Origin: Scytalidium lignicola
Taxonomy: Eukaryota; Ascomycota; Leotiomycetes
Direction of reading: 5' to 3'
Assembly (NCBI GenBank): GCA_002812745.2
Contig: NCSJ02000226.1
Span: 1 to 64,000 of the forward strand
Length of the DNA: 64,000 bases
Shown: positions 44,880 to 57,500 of the stretch, piece by piece
How the letters are laid out: the number at the start of each line of letters is the position of its first letter
Numbering within the stretch: the stretch's first letter is position 1
Program-made: the position numbers and the translations under genes
Notes under the pieces: model-generated
What the model was told of the DNA's origin: nothing
The model's input: the letters and a program-made list of their open reading frames with translations, nothing else
Databases searched by the model: none

Positions 44880-47056
44880 ATGCCTCGCATCGCAGAAACC
44901 ATTGAGATTCCATCCGTCGACATATGGGCTGCACTGTTCGAGCGCAAGGCTAAAAGCTTTCCAGATGATCAAAGTAAGTGACTGTTTTTTGGCTTGCTTT
45001 TTCCTGGATACCAACATGCTGCATCTCTCTCCTGCAAGCTGTGAGAAGGTTCATGCACACAATACACGTGCATTCCCATACATGCGAGAGAGTGGAAGAA
45101 GAGTTGGAAACGGACAGCAGTGAGAAAGAGAGAGAGAGAGCTAACTTTCCCCCTCTCCGAATAGTTCTCTTCCAATGCGCCATCACAGACCGCGCCTACA
45201 CCTACAAGCAGCTAGAAGTTGAAGCACGACAGATAGGACTTGGTCTTCGAGCACACTTCTCCCTCCGCAAGGGTGACGTCGTAGCCGTATTCGCGCAGAA
45301 CTCCATCGACACGCCAGCGTTGACCTGGGGCGTGCACTGGGCTGGTGGCATCGTTGCGCCGGCAAATCCATCGTACATAGTTAGCGAACTGAGCCACCAT
45401 ATAAAGGCCAGTGGTGCGAAGTTGTTGGTTACGCAGAAGCATCTCCTGGAAGTATCACTCAAGGCTGCTGAGGCTGCCGGTTTACCAAAGGACAAGAGTT
45501 TTGTTGCTGGGAGATGAGAAGTGGGATGGCCACGTCAATGGGTTGAAGCATGTTGGTGACATTATGGCTCCGGAGAGGACAAAAGGGGAGAGAACACCGA
45601 TAGATGCAAAGAAGGATCTGGCGTTCCTGGCGTTTAGTTCTGGGACGACAGGTCTGCCCAAGGGAGTGATGTTGACGCATTCTAATGTGGTGTCAAATAT
45701 GTATCAGGTAGCATATGCGGAGCAGAGGTTTCTGGACTGGAGAAAAGAGAAGATCCTAGCTGTTTTACCTTTTTATCATATCTATGGTAAGAATGCTCGC
45801 TCCTCTATTTCCCCTTTCCCCTTTCCTCTTTCCTCTTTCCCTCCCAATCTTTTTTAAATGAAATGGAAGGTATTTCTGGACAATTCCAGAAAGAGATGAA
45901 AATGAACGGCATACTTATGATCAGTTACTTACCTTTTCATTCCTAGGCCTCCAATTTCTGATCCACGTACCCGTACACGTAGGCGTAACGACAATTGTGA
46001 TGCCTTCATTCGACCTTAAACGGTTTTGCTCTCTAGTTCAGAACCACAAGGTCACCTACACTTACTTAGCTCCACCAGTTGTCCTTCATCTAGCGAAATC
46101 GCCGGTTGTGGATGAGTATAACCTGTCCAGTTTGAAGCACATCAACAGCGGAGCAGCACCCCTATCCAAGGATCTCATTCACCTAGTTTATAAGAGACTA
46201 GGGGTCAAGGTTAAGCAGGCTTATGGACTTACTGAGACAAGCCCTGCCACGCACATTCAAGTTCGTATGACTTCGATTATGAGCTCGATCTTTATTAGTC
46301 CCTTACCTAGTTCTCTCTCCTTTTCTTCATTATCCTGATATGTGTTATCCTACCCACCCTTTCAAGAATTCACATCCAAATTGTAGTTCAGTATGCTGGA
46401 TATTTTAGATGAACGAGGTAGTTCTTGTGCTAACAGCTCTCCAAAACCAGCGAATATGGGTTCCCGAGGAAATCGGCTCCGTAGGGCCTTCCTTCCCCAA
46501 CCAGATCGTGAAAATCATGGGTCTAGATGGAAAGGAAGTGCCCTCGGGTCAAGAAGGCGAGATCTGGATCAAAGGCCCCAACGTCTTCGTAGGTTACCAC
46601 AACAATCCGGCGGCCACAGCTGAGTCTCTCACCGAGGATGGCTTCTTCAAGACTGGTGACGTGGGCTACGAAGACTATCTAGGGCACCTCTACATCACCG
46701 ATCGGTTAAAGGAGTTGATCAAATACAAGGGGTTCCAAGTCGCGCCCGCAGAGCTCGAGGGCATTCTGAACGGGCATGAGATGGTGAATGATGTTGCTAT
46801 TATCGGAGTGTATGATGAGAGCCAGGCGACGGAGCTTCCACTGGCGTTTATTTCGCCCAAGCCTGGGGTTGAGAAGAGCGTTAAGAATGAGAAGGCGATT
46901 GCGGATTGGCTCGCGGAGAAGGTGGCGTATCACAAGAGAATTAGAGGTGGTGTCAGATGGCTTGATGAGATTCCTAAGAGCCCGAGTGGAAAGATTCTGA
47001 GACGGGTGTTGAAGGACAAGTTAAAGGAGGAGGCGAATGTCAAGGCGAAGTTATAA
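44880..47056 (+). CDS. 4-coumarate:CoA-ligase-like acyl-CoA synthetase, peroxisomal; one frameshift
   Basis: Four exons: 44880-44973, 45165-45786, 45947-46260, 46451-47056. With one base skipped they give 545 codons, the usual length. The AMP-binding motif is FSSGTTGLPKGVMLTH; then come LPFYHIYG split by intron 2, QAYGLTETSPATH, GEIWIKGPNVFVGYHNN, DGFFKTGDVGYED, the hinge ITDRLKELIKYKGFQVAPAE and PKSPSGKILRR with the C-terminal catalytic Lys. The protein ends in AKL, a type 1 peroxisomal targeting signal. Family members activate aromatic or fatty acids with ATP and CoA. Near 45494-45495 the frame breaks between GLPKD and RVLLLGDEKWDGH by one extra A; everything else is intact, so a read error or very recent lesion is likely. 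Confidence 0.85.
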
Positions 47057-49590
47057 CCGGGCCATACAGCAGAAACGAGCGTGGAAACCGATCTGATATT
47101 GCTCCACGGGGGTTTACTTTTACTAGAGTTTCTCTCTCCCCCTTTTGGACGGCTATTTTCCTTGCCTCTTCGATCATCGTTATGTGTGTTGGGGAGTGTT
47201 TAGATATGCTTACAATGAGGCTTTTGCTACAGCAAATAGAATGAGAAAGAAGGGGGGTGTTTGTAGTCGAATTTCAGTATGGTTGTCAGATCAGCNTTTT
47301 TTGTTTAGCGCAAGGCCAGCCAGCTAGCTGTGCCAGCGTCACCACACATCTGTACTTATGTTCTCCAAGAATAATCACAAAAAAAACAAACAAGAATTCA
47401 CAATACACACGTATTATACCTGTCAATATCCTTGAGGCCTCTCTCTCTCAGCCTCATGTCTTGTGCTTACTCAGATTTTCGCAACAAACAAACTACAGGA
47501 CTGTTAAAACGGCAATAGAAAAAGAAAAAAAATTGCATCAGATCCCAAGATAGGAAAGATGATCAAAAAGCGCCATGTTTTCCTATTGATAGAAGTCGGG
47601 TATATTTTTCTATATTCCTAATCCACGGCTTATCGAGAGAAGATTGGGTGAGGGAGAGTCAACGGGACGCCGTGGCCGTGGCTTGCTTGTTCAAAACTGA
47701 CTGACCGCTGAACGGGTTGACACGTCGCCGACCAACCCTGACAATTTCGCGCTTCTAGCTTCTTTTTTACGTGATGATTCAGCTAAAATGCCGTTGGTGT
47801 ACCAGAGAAGTACCTATCCCTTTTCCTGCATCTCTTGTGCCAATTGTGGTGGTGAAGTTTTTCGTCTTTCTTCTTTGAAGTCGTGATGACTCAGGTCGNT
47901 TTTTTGCGTGACTAATGCATATATTTCTAGTTTTGGGAGGAGGATCTAGAACATGTTGTATAGATCGAAGCCATGTAATAATGTAACTAGATAACTAAGG
48001 TAAGAAAATATATGGGAAAAGTGAGACAGAGTTGTGGCTTAATAATCACGTAACTAGCTTGGCTAGTTACGTAGTACAGTAGATGTTGAATGTATGGGAT
48101 GTACTACCTTACATCCTAAATTCTGAGAGGCTTTTTCCCCCCTTCTTTCTTGGTGTGTTGTTGATTTGGAATTAAAAAATCAACGACTTTTATGTATCAT
48201 TCATTCATTCGTTCGTTCGTGCCTCAAATCATTCGTAAAACGGTTTTTTATTCCATACCCGCTCGGCGGAACTACCGCTCATTGGATATGAGATAGCGTT
48301 ACGTACCTGCGTACCAAAAAAAAAGGGTCTGTGGTGCCAAGCTTTAGGGAAGAGGAAAAGGGAACTCTTTGCGATTAATTAGTATTCTGACACCCCCCAG
48401 CCCGATGATCTATTCTCTCTAAGCCCCGTGGCTGAGGTTGGTTTTGGGCAAGGTACGTACAGTAATGTAACTGTCGTAAAAAGTGGATGGAGTGATGTAG
48501 CATCAAGCAAAACCTGACTTTTTGGGTTAAGACATGCTTGGAAACGTAGGAATGCGAGGTTTGGGATGAGATGGTAAGACGGATATTAAAAAAAAAGGAT
48601 GGGGTACGTGGTACCAGTAGAACTGGTACTTGTATTTTGAGGAAAGTCTGTAGAAAAAGGAGAAAGTTCAGCTTCGCCTCCACCATTTCTCCCGGATTAT
48701 ATCCCTCTCTTTACGTGATGGACGGCAACCAGTAAGCTCATGGTAATTACCGGTTTGTGAATCTCATCCACACAGCTTGCCAAGATAAATTAATATTGTG
48801 GATGTAAAGTACAAGTAAGAAATGGATCTTTCCTCCGTGAAGGTGTGGTGTAAATACGACCGAAATAGGAAACAACCAAGACTTAAGAACGTTTATTTCC
48901 GCAACAGATTGATAACAAAATGATTAATCGAGTAACATTTCTCGGATGTACCATAGAAAACAAAGGGGAAAGGGAATACGCAACTTACGTATGCCTAGCT
49001 TTCGCGCGCGCGTACAATGTAACTAAGGTAACTGAAACCTCGCAGCTGCCAGCTAGCTAGCTACACGTATATCCTAAAATGAAAAAAATGAGATAAAAGG
49101 AGAAAAAAAGCAGTAGATCGAGATCGGAAATCGGAGACCGGAAAGAATGAAATGCCGTACTTTTTCCATATCCGTTTCTTTCGCGCCCTTAATTAACCCC
49201 AAGGCGCGTACTCGGTATTTGTAAGGTATTAAAGATCTTTTGTCAGAGGGGTAATTAAGTTAGTAGAGGGGAAAAGAAAGCCATCTTTCCCAACGCAGAA
49301 TGCAGAACGCAGATACGGATATCCGAGAAGCACCGGTTCCGAGCTGCACGACGGCAGGATTATCGATTAATTCCTAACCCCGCGCATAATAAGCCTCGCA
49401 TTGGGTCCGGGTAGATGAGGCCTGCTTACCGTCTTGTTGGCTCTGTCTAAAGGCGGCTCTGGGAATCCTTATTCTAGTATTGCTAGTTTGTCTAGTCCTG
49501 TTGCTGGGTATATCCCGTTTTAGGTACGAGGGATACGAAAAAGGATCCATGGGATTCGTGTGTTGTGTGTATGTTTATGTGTAGATGTGT

Positions 49591-49986
49591 GTTCCGGCCG
49601 ATACACCGATATGTGCGAAAGCTCAATCGGCCNGCCGATTCCCCAATGGGCCGGCCGAAAGTCCAATATTGGTCATTGGCATACCGGCCGGCCGCCCATA
49701 CGCCAATATAGCCATTTTGACATTCTTTTGATTTTCATTCAACAACTAATTTAATATAGTAATTAAGTAAAATCAATTATATTTATAGTTTTTAATAATT
49801 ATTCAGCGTTTTATGTGAATTAATAAATAAAATTTATTGTAATTATAGTGATTGATATGCTGTAATTTAGCGATTGACCTGCTGTAGTGATAGTGTATTA
49901 TAGAGCTTAATTACTTAAATTCAACCAAGTTAGGTAATCTATTGGCGAATCGGGCTTTCGCCCATATTGGTGTATCGGCCGGAAAC
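49591..49986. mobile_element. MITE, 396 bp, GGCC-rich ends, putative 6-bp target duplication
   Basis: The left end GTTCCGGCCGATACACC and the reverse complement of the right end (GTTTCCGGCCGATACACC) match over about 42 bases with one indel and few changes. ATGTGT occurs on both flanks (49585-49590 and 49987-49992). The inside is GGCCGG-rich at the left and AT-rich in the centre; it encodes nothing. Confidence 0.8.
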
Positions 49987-51390
49987 ATGTGTGTCAGAAA
50001 CGACCTAGCACGGGTTATTATTCTTTAACAAAAACCCAAGTAGTTTGACACTAAGATAACTTAATGCACCCCTCGTAAGCTGTAACCTGCACGTGGATAT
50101 ACACTTGTCTTTCAGTCCTTGTGGATTTGATTACCGGTCCTACATGCATCCCCCACCGTCCACCAAAAACCTTGATGACTACCAGTACATATTTGATTAC
50201 GTATTTGATTACAAACAGCNTTTTTTTCTCAATTGATGTCAGCAGTTTGCATAGAATTAGCTTGAAAGACAAAAGAATGAAGCGGCTAAAAAAAACAACA
50301 ACAAAAAAAAAAACATAAACCAATTAAACCAATGGTCGCATGAAGAAGGGATTACGCATACGGCATATTTGTGGGATACCACATCAGGATACGAACGCAG
50401 GCTAAAGCTAAGCAGCAGCTGCGTCAAATATGCTTAATTCGCGGTACTAACTTCCTAACTACAATACGGCAATACGAAAGAATGGGCAAGGGAAATATAA
50501 CCGACGCATAGAATCCGTAGAAGAGACTCGATGATCGAATGAGTTATCAGTTGATTTTCCATTTCTGAACTGTACAGTACACAGGGTAAAACCAGGCATG
50601 CATTAATTATGTACGGGACGTACTGTACTGTAGTTCATATAGCAGATTACTATTATTTCCTCTCATGACGTCTTACTCATCCTCTCCCTCACTCCACAAT
50701 TTGATGGCATTTCTGTCCTTGCTGTAAAAAGTAGCAGATCACCATTTCTACCCCCATTAAGACAAACCCATAATTAAAATATAATAAAGGGGAATGATAA
50801 ACCTTTTCATGATTCTGGCCTGACTTAGGAAAAACCTTTTCCTCGAACCTCGGCATCAGAAAAATAATTATTAGTTATCACAAAAAGACCTAAACCTTAA
50901 AATNAAAAAGTAACATGTTATTTTGAACCATTTGACCATAAAAAAACTTTAATTTCCCAAACTCGAAAGGTTTGGTAAAATTTAATTCAATTATCAAAAA
51001 TACCTTGTAAAAACTATACTGTACTGNTTTTTTTTCATACGTACGTATCGGTATCGGTATCGTACGTAAGCGAGGTGAGTGGGGTGAGTGTAGTTTACAC
51101 GGCACGGCGCAACTTAAAACCGTCCTTTGGAACATTATGTTGGAAATCACAACACATAAAACGTTAACCCGGACGGACATAACAGAGCACCGACTACTAC
51201 CGATGATAACAGCTAAAAAAAAATTTNAAAAAAACAAATGCATAAACTACCACAAAAGTAATAATAAAACACAGTAATACTGTACTTCTACTTCATGAGA
51301 CGGCGGGGGAGTGGAGGAAAAGATTTGCTTTACTGCCGTTTTCCCGTGGGACCATATTTATTGTTGTTTTATTATTTCACAACTCTAGCC

Positions 51391-51416
51391 CTACCGGTAC
51401 GTACAAGTACCGGTAG
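51391..51416. repeat. Perfect hairpin, 10-bp arms
   Basis: CTACCGGTAC at 51391-51400 and GTACCGGTAG at 51407-51416 are exact inverted repeats around a 6-base loop. Confidence 0.85.
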
Positions 51417-51437
51417 AGTAATGTGATGTGATGTGAC

Positions 51438-51480
51438 GTTTCGTTCCCGCCGTCAGGGGGGAGGGCAGCGGGAACGAAAC
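51438..51480. repeat. Perfect hairpin, 13-bp arms
   Basis: GTTTCGTTCCCGC at 51438-51450 pairs with GCGGGAACGAAAC at 51468-51480 around a 17-base G-rich loop, 22 bases after the previous hairpin. Confidence 0.85.
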
Positions 51481-53203
51481 CGAAAAAAATACCGAGAACA
51501 AGTAAGATTACATCCCAAAAAGTATAAAACTGCAAAACTTCAAACGCAGTCCCCGTTCCCGGCAAGGCTTACCGAGGGTATTTCGGTAGTCTCTTGTATT
51601 TACGTAGTATAGTTCCTGTGTAAAGCATACGATTATGATGGGATGTATGCATGCCTTTAAAAAGCCGAGGCTCTTTTCCATGACTAGTAGAGCGGGTGAA
51701 ATTGTCTTCTGCTCATAGCGGCGACGAGAAGGGCGGGAAGAGAAAATCGGAGGAGGGGTCTAGAATTATGATTGTGATAGTTGTAACGTGGTGTGGGTCG
51801 TTTGTTGATAGAGGCGAATTCCTTTTTTTTTGGGGCCATCCCACCCCCCTGGCGCGATGGCGATGTATGACGTAGGGTTATTCTCTAAACAGTTCTTTCG
51901 GTGCAAATGCACGGCATCGTCAAAAGCTTAGATTATCTTTTTTTAACATTTTTAATTTTGGTTTATGTCATCTTTTTTTATGATGACAATTACTCGATTG
52001 GCAGCGGTGAGTTTTCTATCAACTACACACATGTCCTGCACCTCTAGACGCCTTTTCCTCCTGCAAGGTAAGTAATCAATTTTTTGGAGTGATGTAATCC
52101 ATTATTGTGCAGATTTGCAGATTTGGTCCGTAAGTTATTCATGATCGTGCATGAAATCATACTGTAGAGGTTGGGATTCGCTTGCGGTTTTGGGCGCTTG
52201 ATGATGATGAGAGCTGTTGTCATGGCACCATTCCCGTTTCAAGGGTCAAGGGTTCACGATAACGGGCTCGAAAATAAGAAATAAGGGACCCTGATCTTCA
52301 TCGGCGCGCGCGCTTGGCAATCGACCACCTCAGGATTTTGCTAAGCGAATAGCTTTCGGAGGGGGAGGGATCATGAATCAATCAATCATTTCACACACAA
52401 TTGGTTTTGTATGAGGGATAAGAAAAAATATTTGCTTTCATAATCATCAATTGGCAAGAGGAGATAGACGTCATATAACTAATCACCAATTTTGGATATC
52501 TTCGTTCACAGAACCTAGCCTCGTTTCTCCTAAAACTCCACAAAACAAGCCCCCTCCAACCCATGCCAAAAAAAAACACCAGAGCCTGATGCATGAAAAC
52601 ACATGAGGCTGGAAAAAAAGAAATCTTCTCAAAAGTGGATGCAAGAGAAAAAATAAAATAAAATCTTCTATATATACAAGTCATCATTATAAGAGAGCGC
52701 TTTAATACCAAGTATATCCCTTGTACAGTACAGTTTTTTCAATGATGATCGATGGATGAATGAAAGAAAAACCAAAAAAACACCCGCTCGTAAATTTCTG
52801 CACAAATCCAGATTGAGGAAAACGAATGTGAAAGAAATGAGGATAGCAAAATCCATGCTNAAAAAAAAACATGTACCCTAGCCTAACCATCCCTCCTCCC
52901 ATCCCAAGTTTGTTTTCGCCCACAGTAAAAACCCCTAAACTCCCAATATTTCTCCCGTTACCCATGAAAACATCAGATTGTGATAAATGGAATACCCTTC
53001 CATCAACCCAAGTTAAAATATGGACAAGAAAGGTAAAATGTGGTAATCCCAAAAATTTTGATTCCCAATTTTGTGATTTTGGCCCTCCCCCCTTGCTTAT
53101 CGCATTCCTTGCCGCAATAGGCAAAAAGTTAGGCCATAGTGTGAGCTCGCTTTGGGTGTTTGCTACTCATTCACTTCTAAGAGCCAGTTGACTCAGCTTA
53201 TTT

Positions 53204-54562
53204 CTAAGCGCGTGGCCACTCAATTCCATCTGCCGCGAAGATGACATTATCCATCTGGTCGCCCATCTCCATAGGTCCGCCACAGTCCAGCATTCCAGGC
53301 CGGATGGTCCCATCATTCGCGAAATTTAGGCCTTCATTCAATTGCATGGCAAGGCCTAGGCCCATTTGGGATCGAGGCATACTACTGTATTGCTGACCCA
53401 TGTACTGTGCTGTGAGATTCAGCGCGCTGGCGGGAGCTAGGAAGTCGTCACCATTGGCCCCGGTCGCCGACCAGGATGGGAAGGGCGATGTTGAGCGGAA
53501 CATGCCTGCAGGTGAGTCGGTTTGGAAGTCTGTGAAGATTGGGGATGTGTTGTTGTCGAAGGAGGTGCGAGTGTATGCGTCGTCGTAGGGCATGGCCTTG
53601 ATCATGTTAGTGTTGATGTTGGCTGGTTTGCCACTTCGAGTGGCTTGGAGCTGAGCCTGTTGCTGCTGCTGTTGCGACTGGAGCATTTGATTGTAGTCCT
53701 TGGATAATTGCGAGTGATCGCTCTCGGTACTGCTTGCTCGATCGGCGCGGGAAAGTGCTGGTGAGTATGCTGAGGAGTCGTTGTCAGACATCTTTCTGTT
53801 CCCATTATCTTCGGCAGCCATTTCGGCGCGTGCGGCTGTGAGCTGTGCCTGTAATTCGGCGAAGTCTTCTGCGCCTTCAGGAAACGCATAGGGTAAGTCC
53901 GGTGAGGGTCGAATGCATCCTAGCTTGGAAGCGATGTCGTGGATCACGGGTTGGCCTCGATCGTTTAACTCTGGATCACCAAGCTCCCACGACTCGTTGT
54001 TGCGAACCATTGTGTAGAGCTTCTGGACCGTTGCGATGAGCGCATATTGAGTGTTTTCTAATACTTCAGCGTACCTATGATGAGATTGTTAATACCAAAT
54101 TCTCTTATTTTTTAATGGGAAGAAAAAAGAGAGATTGTTGTGCTTCGACAAGTTTGTAAGAATGGGTGGCTCCAGGAGTTACTTACCCTCTAGGTAATTG
54201 CTTAAACTCAGTCTTCTTCCTACTTCCAGCCGTGCAAACTAATCCATCATCTTTACAACGTTTACAAGGAGATTCCCCATCACACTAATCCAGTCATGTT
54301 AGTAATCTGACTCGTCAATTGTTTCGGTGTTCGGTGTTCGTTGGAGTGGTTAATTAATAATTACCTTGGTCTTCTTCATTCGACAGCGCTCACACGCCTT
54401 CCAAACCCGCTTATGCCTTCCGTCCAAAACACCTGGAACGTGTTCATGCGATGTGGTGCTTGATCGTTTAGAAGTCCGGTGTAATGTTTTGGAACTCTTG
54501 GTCGATCTTTTACTATGTGAAGACTTATGATCCTCCATAGGGGGAGTAGGTAAGCTGGACAT
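53204..54562 (-). CDS. Small Zn2Cys6 transcription factor
   Basis: Three exons on the minus strand: 54562-54365, 54284-54187, 54074-53204. They sum to 1167 nt, giving 388 residues. After a Ser/Lys/Thr-rich N-terminus the cluster reads CERCRMKKTKC, DGESPCKRC and KDDGLVC (CX2CX6CX5CX2CX6C, residues about 57-83), split by intron 1. A conserved-looking segment GYAEVLENTQYALIATVQK-LY follows across intron 2, then HDIASKLGCIRP. The second half is low-complexity, with a Q-rich run (about residue 225) and many S, P, M and G residues; no large fungal-specific domain is present. The size and the helix after the cluster suggest a developmental or metabolic regulator, but I do not assign a name. CAG/CTG repeats encode the Q run (about 53655-53690). 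Confidence 0.88.
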
Positions 54563-57500
54563 GTCGAGGACGTAGAAGTGTTGAATCCAATGTATGAGAA
54601 TGCGAGTGTGGATATGTATAGATGTATTTCATATATCTATGTGCTGTTGGGGTGGCTTAAGTGTGGTCCCGTCTAGGTGCAGTGTAGATAGCAGAGGTAT
54701 AGAAAGGCAGTGCAGGTAAAATTAAAAAAAAAGACCAGGAAGGCTCAGGTAGGGTAGGTAAATGCGAGATATATGTATCGAACAGCACCAATTATTTAGA
54801 TCTCAGTGGATCTGATATAACAATTAGCAGACAATTGCTATTCGGCCTTCGTTCTGACAGGGGGCTGATTATGTGAGGCCCTTGCTGAGGAATTTTGTGG
54901 CCTTCGCTGATGCAGGCTCTTTTTCGCCAGGGGGGGGGGTTCGGGGGATTAGTTAAGTCCGAGTCGCCGCCTTTAGGGGACCTCCAAAGCGCGATCTTCC
55001 CAAGCAACAAGGTGCTGTGCACTGCTGACCTGACTCCCTTGGTCGAGGCCCGGTTTTCTTGCGTACGAACGGTGCTGGGGACAATGGCTGGTCGGGTTTC
55101 TTTCAGGGTGGACTCTGCGCTTGCGGGCGTGATCTCATACCGTGACGGGGCCCTAGAGCTGGAATTATTACTCGCAGTCCCTCTTCGCACAGGGCGTTCC
55201 TTTGACCCAGAAGGTACAGTACCTAGAGACTTTCGAGGCTAGAAAACGAGGTGCCGCCCCAACCGTGCATGCGAGGAACAGAAGAAGAAAAGACGGAGTG
55301 AATAACTGGGACGTGTTTGCACAAATGGAAGGTCCAGGAAAGCATCACGGAGGGAAATCTCCTTCAGGAGGGAGTTGACGTGGTCTTTAGTAGTACTTTG
55401 GGCGTGGAGAGCTGTGCTTGGGGGAAGCATAATTTGAACGAGCATGCTAGTGCCTCGGATGCGCAGTCTTGATTACACCGACTGCAGAGACAGAGCCAGA
55501 ATTGTGAAAACGACATAAGGCTTAGGCTCAGGCTCTGGGCAAATGGCCACACGCAACTCATCTGCATCGGCCGGGGCATGGCAAACAGGCCAGAAAAGAA
55601 ATGGAATGCTGGACATCATGGTTCTTTGGCGTCCACCTCGGAGAGGGCTTTTTTGATGGCCGATCTGCCAATTACAGTAGTATTGTTTTGATGTTGTATT
55701 ATCTCCTTTCCAGGAGGGTTCGACGCCGAGCTTAGTTGCTGACTATGGTGACACATACAGCAGATCTTAGAAGCTTGGGGGATATTGAAAGGATCGCGTT
55801 ATGGTTTGCGGCGCAGCGGTGCCCATCACCGACGTACCTGAGCGAGTTACGAACCTTCAAATCAGCATGCCCAGCAGCCATTTACGAAAAACGCACTCGT
55901 ACCCTCCTCTTGGGGAGCGAAAGCTTAAGCTGGCGAGGCAACAGCATACCTCATGGCTCGTTCCTAATGTGGACAAACGCTGTCAAGCCTCTATCTGCCA
56001 CTGGGAGAGTTATGCAAAGGCGTATATCATGATGTAATTACTAGGAAGATGAGTAACGCCCCAAGTCACCAGAGCTGCACAAAACTGTTGGGGAGCATGC
56101 CGCAATCACCTCAGGTTTGCTTAAGCTCGAGAATAGACGCTGCTGACTCCATGTTGGTTCATAGCAAAACCCTTTTTAAGGTCTGGATCTGCACGCGGCA
56201 CTCCCAGAAACGGCACCCCAAAAGATCTAATCATTAAGCCCCACCGGGAACTTTATGCATCCATAATCACTGCACTAATCACCACTGGCGGAAGCCACAA
56301 CCAGTCCACGCCTTTCCACGCCGCAGAGAAGCTTGCTCTTGTATGTAAACGTGGAGGGGCAGCAAATTCACTGGTTGTGAGCGCCGAAGTCTAATTCGTA
56401 GGGCCCAGCCTCCATCCAGGCCAATGGAGGTGGAGGCAGAGTGCGTGGTAACTTGGTAAGGCACAGGCAGAAATAGTTAGCTATGCCAACAGGCGGAGTA
56501 AGCAAGAACTCGACTTTCCACCCGCTTCACTGCACGGGAAGAAGCAGCCCTATCGACGTTGTTCCAGCCGCAGCTGGAATTGCAGTTCAGAGTTAACCCC
56601 GCGGACGAGAGAGGGAGGTAGGGGTCTTGGGAGAAGTCATAATGGTGCTCGTGATGATTCTAAGCAGGCCAGACGAATTAGCAGGCACTTAAAACGTGTA
56701 TTTGCAATCAAAGCCACAGAAATTGTCTGGCGTTGCTGCACTTGCTGCGTACAGTAATCCAGAGAGCTAGTTCAGTCATCCAAAGTCGGTTCTTGGCGAG
56801 TTCTTTGAAATACAACGATACTCCGTCACCCCTCGAAGAGCTCCTCCGCAGATTACGTTATCAAGGCGCGTATCACTAACCTATCCTAGCGAATAGTTCG
56901 GTTTGATTGCGGCCGCCTTTAAACGAAAGCGAATACGGCTCGTATTTTCTTACCTATTCCGCCGTGACGGTGGTCAAAATGCAAGGTTCGTAATGCACGG
57001 GGGACTTAACACGACTTAAAGCCTTTCCTCCTTAATACTTATCATCAGCCTCGCCCATCGGCGACCCTTCCTCTCCTGGTTCCCGAACAGCAGCCATCGT
57101 GTGCTATGCTAAACATCCGTGGCACGGCGCTAGTATGCCGATTAACAAATGTCGGGAAACAAGGTTGCGAGGGAGAGAAAAACACTTCCCTTGTTAGCTC
57201 CACGGTGATAAAAATCCCTACATTTTCTATTTCTGTGCTGGAGATCGAAGAAAGAAAAATCACGCATCGAGGACCCATTATTCAAGCGTCGATTGCTCGC
57301 GGTGACGCAAGGCTATCGATGCCGCAGTACCATCCGAGAATCTTCGATTGTTTACACAATGATATAATACTGTAGCTGCGAGGCAGAGGTCGGCACGGCT
57401 GACTCGCACGGCATTGTCATTGCCTTCTTTTTGCCTATCGCCTTCTCTAAAGCCATGTCACGATACTTATCCTGCATAGGCTTTCTGGGCGGTGGCTTGT

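Larger units (their letters stand above)
47057..53203. other. 6-kb gene-free stretch with repeats and hairpins
   Basis: No coding region is supported. The stretch holds N bases next to homopolymers (47296, 47899, 50220, 50904, 51027, 51227, 52860), TACTGTACTG words at about 50570, 50617, 51016 and 51272, a 396-bp MITE, two strong hairpins near 51.4 kb and short TTCATTCATTCG runs near 48199-48215. Confidence 0.45.

Noticed and set aside
54895..55242. 115-codon open frame on the plus strand
   Set aside because: Mirrored by an equally long frame on the other strand and lacks any motif.
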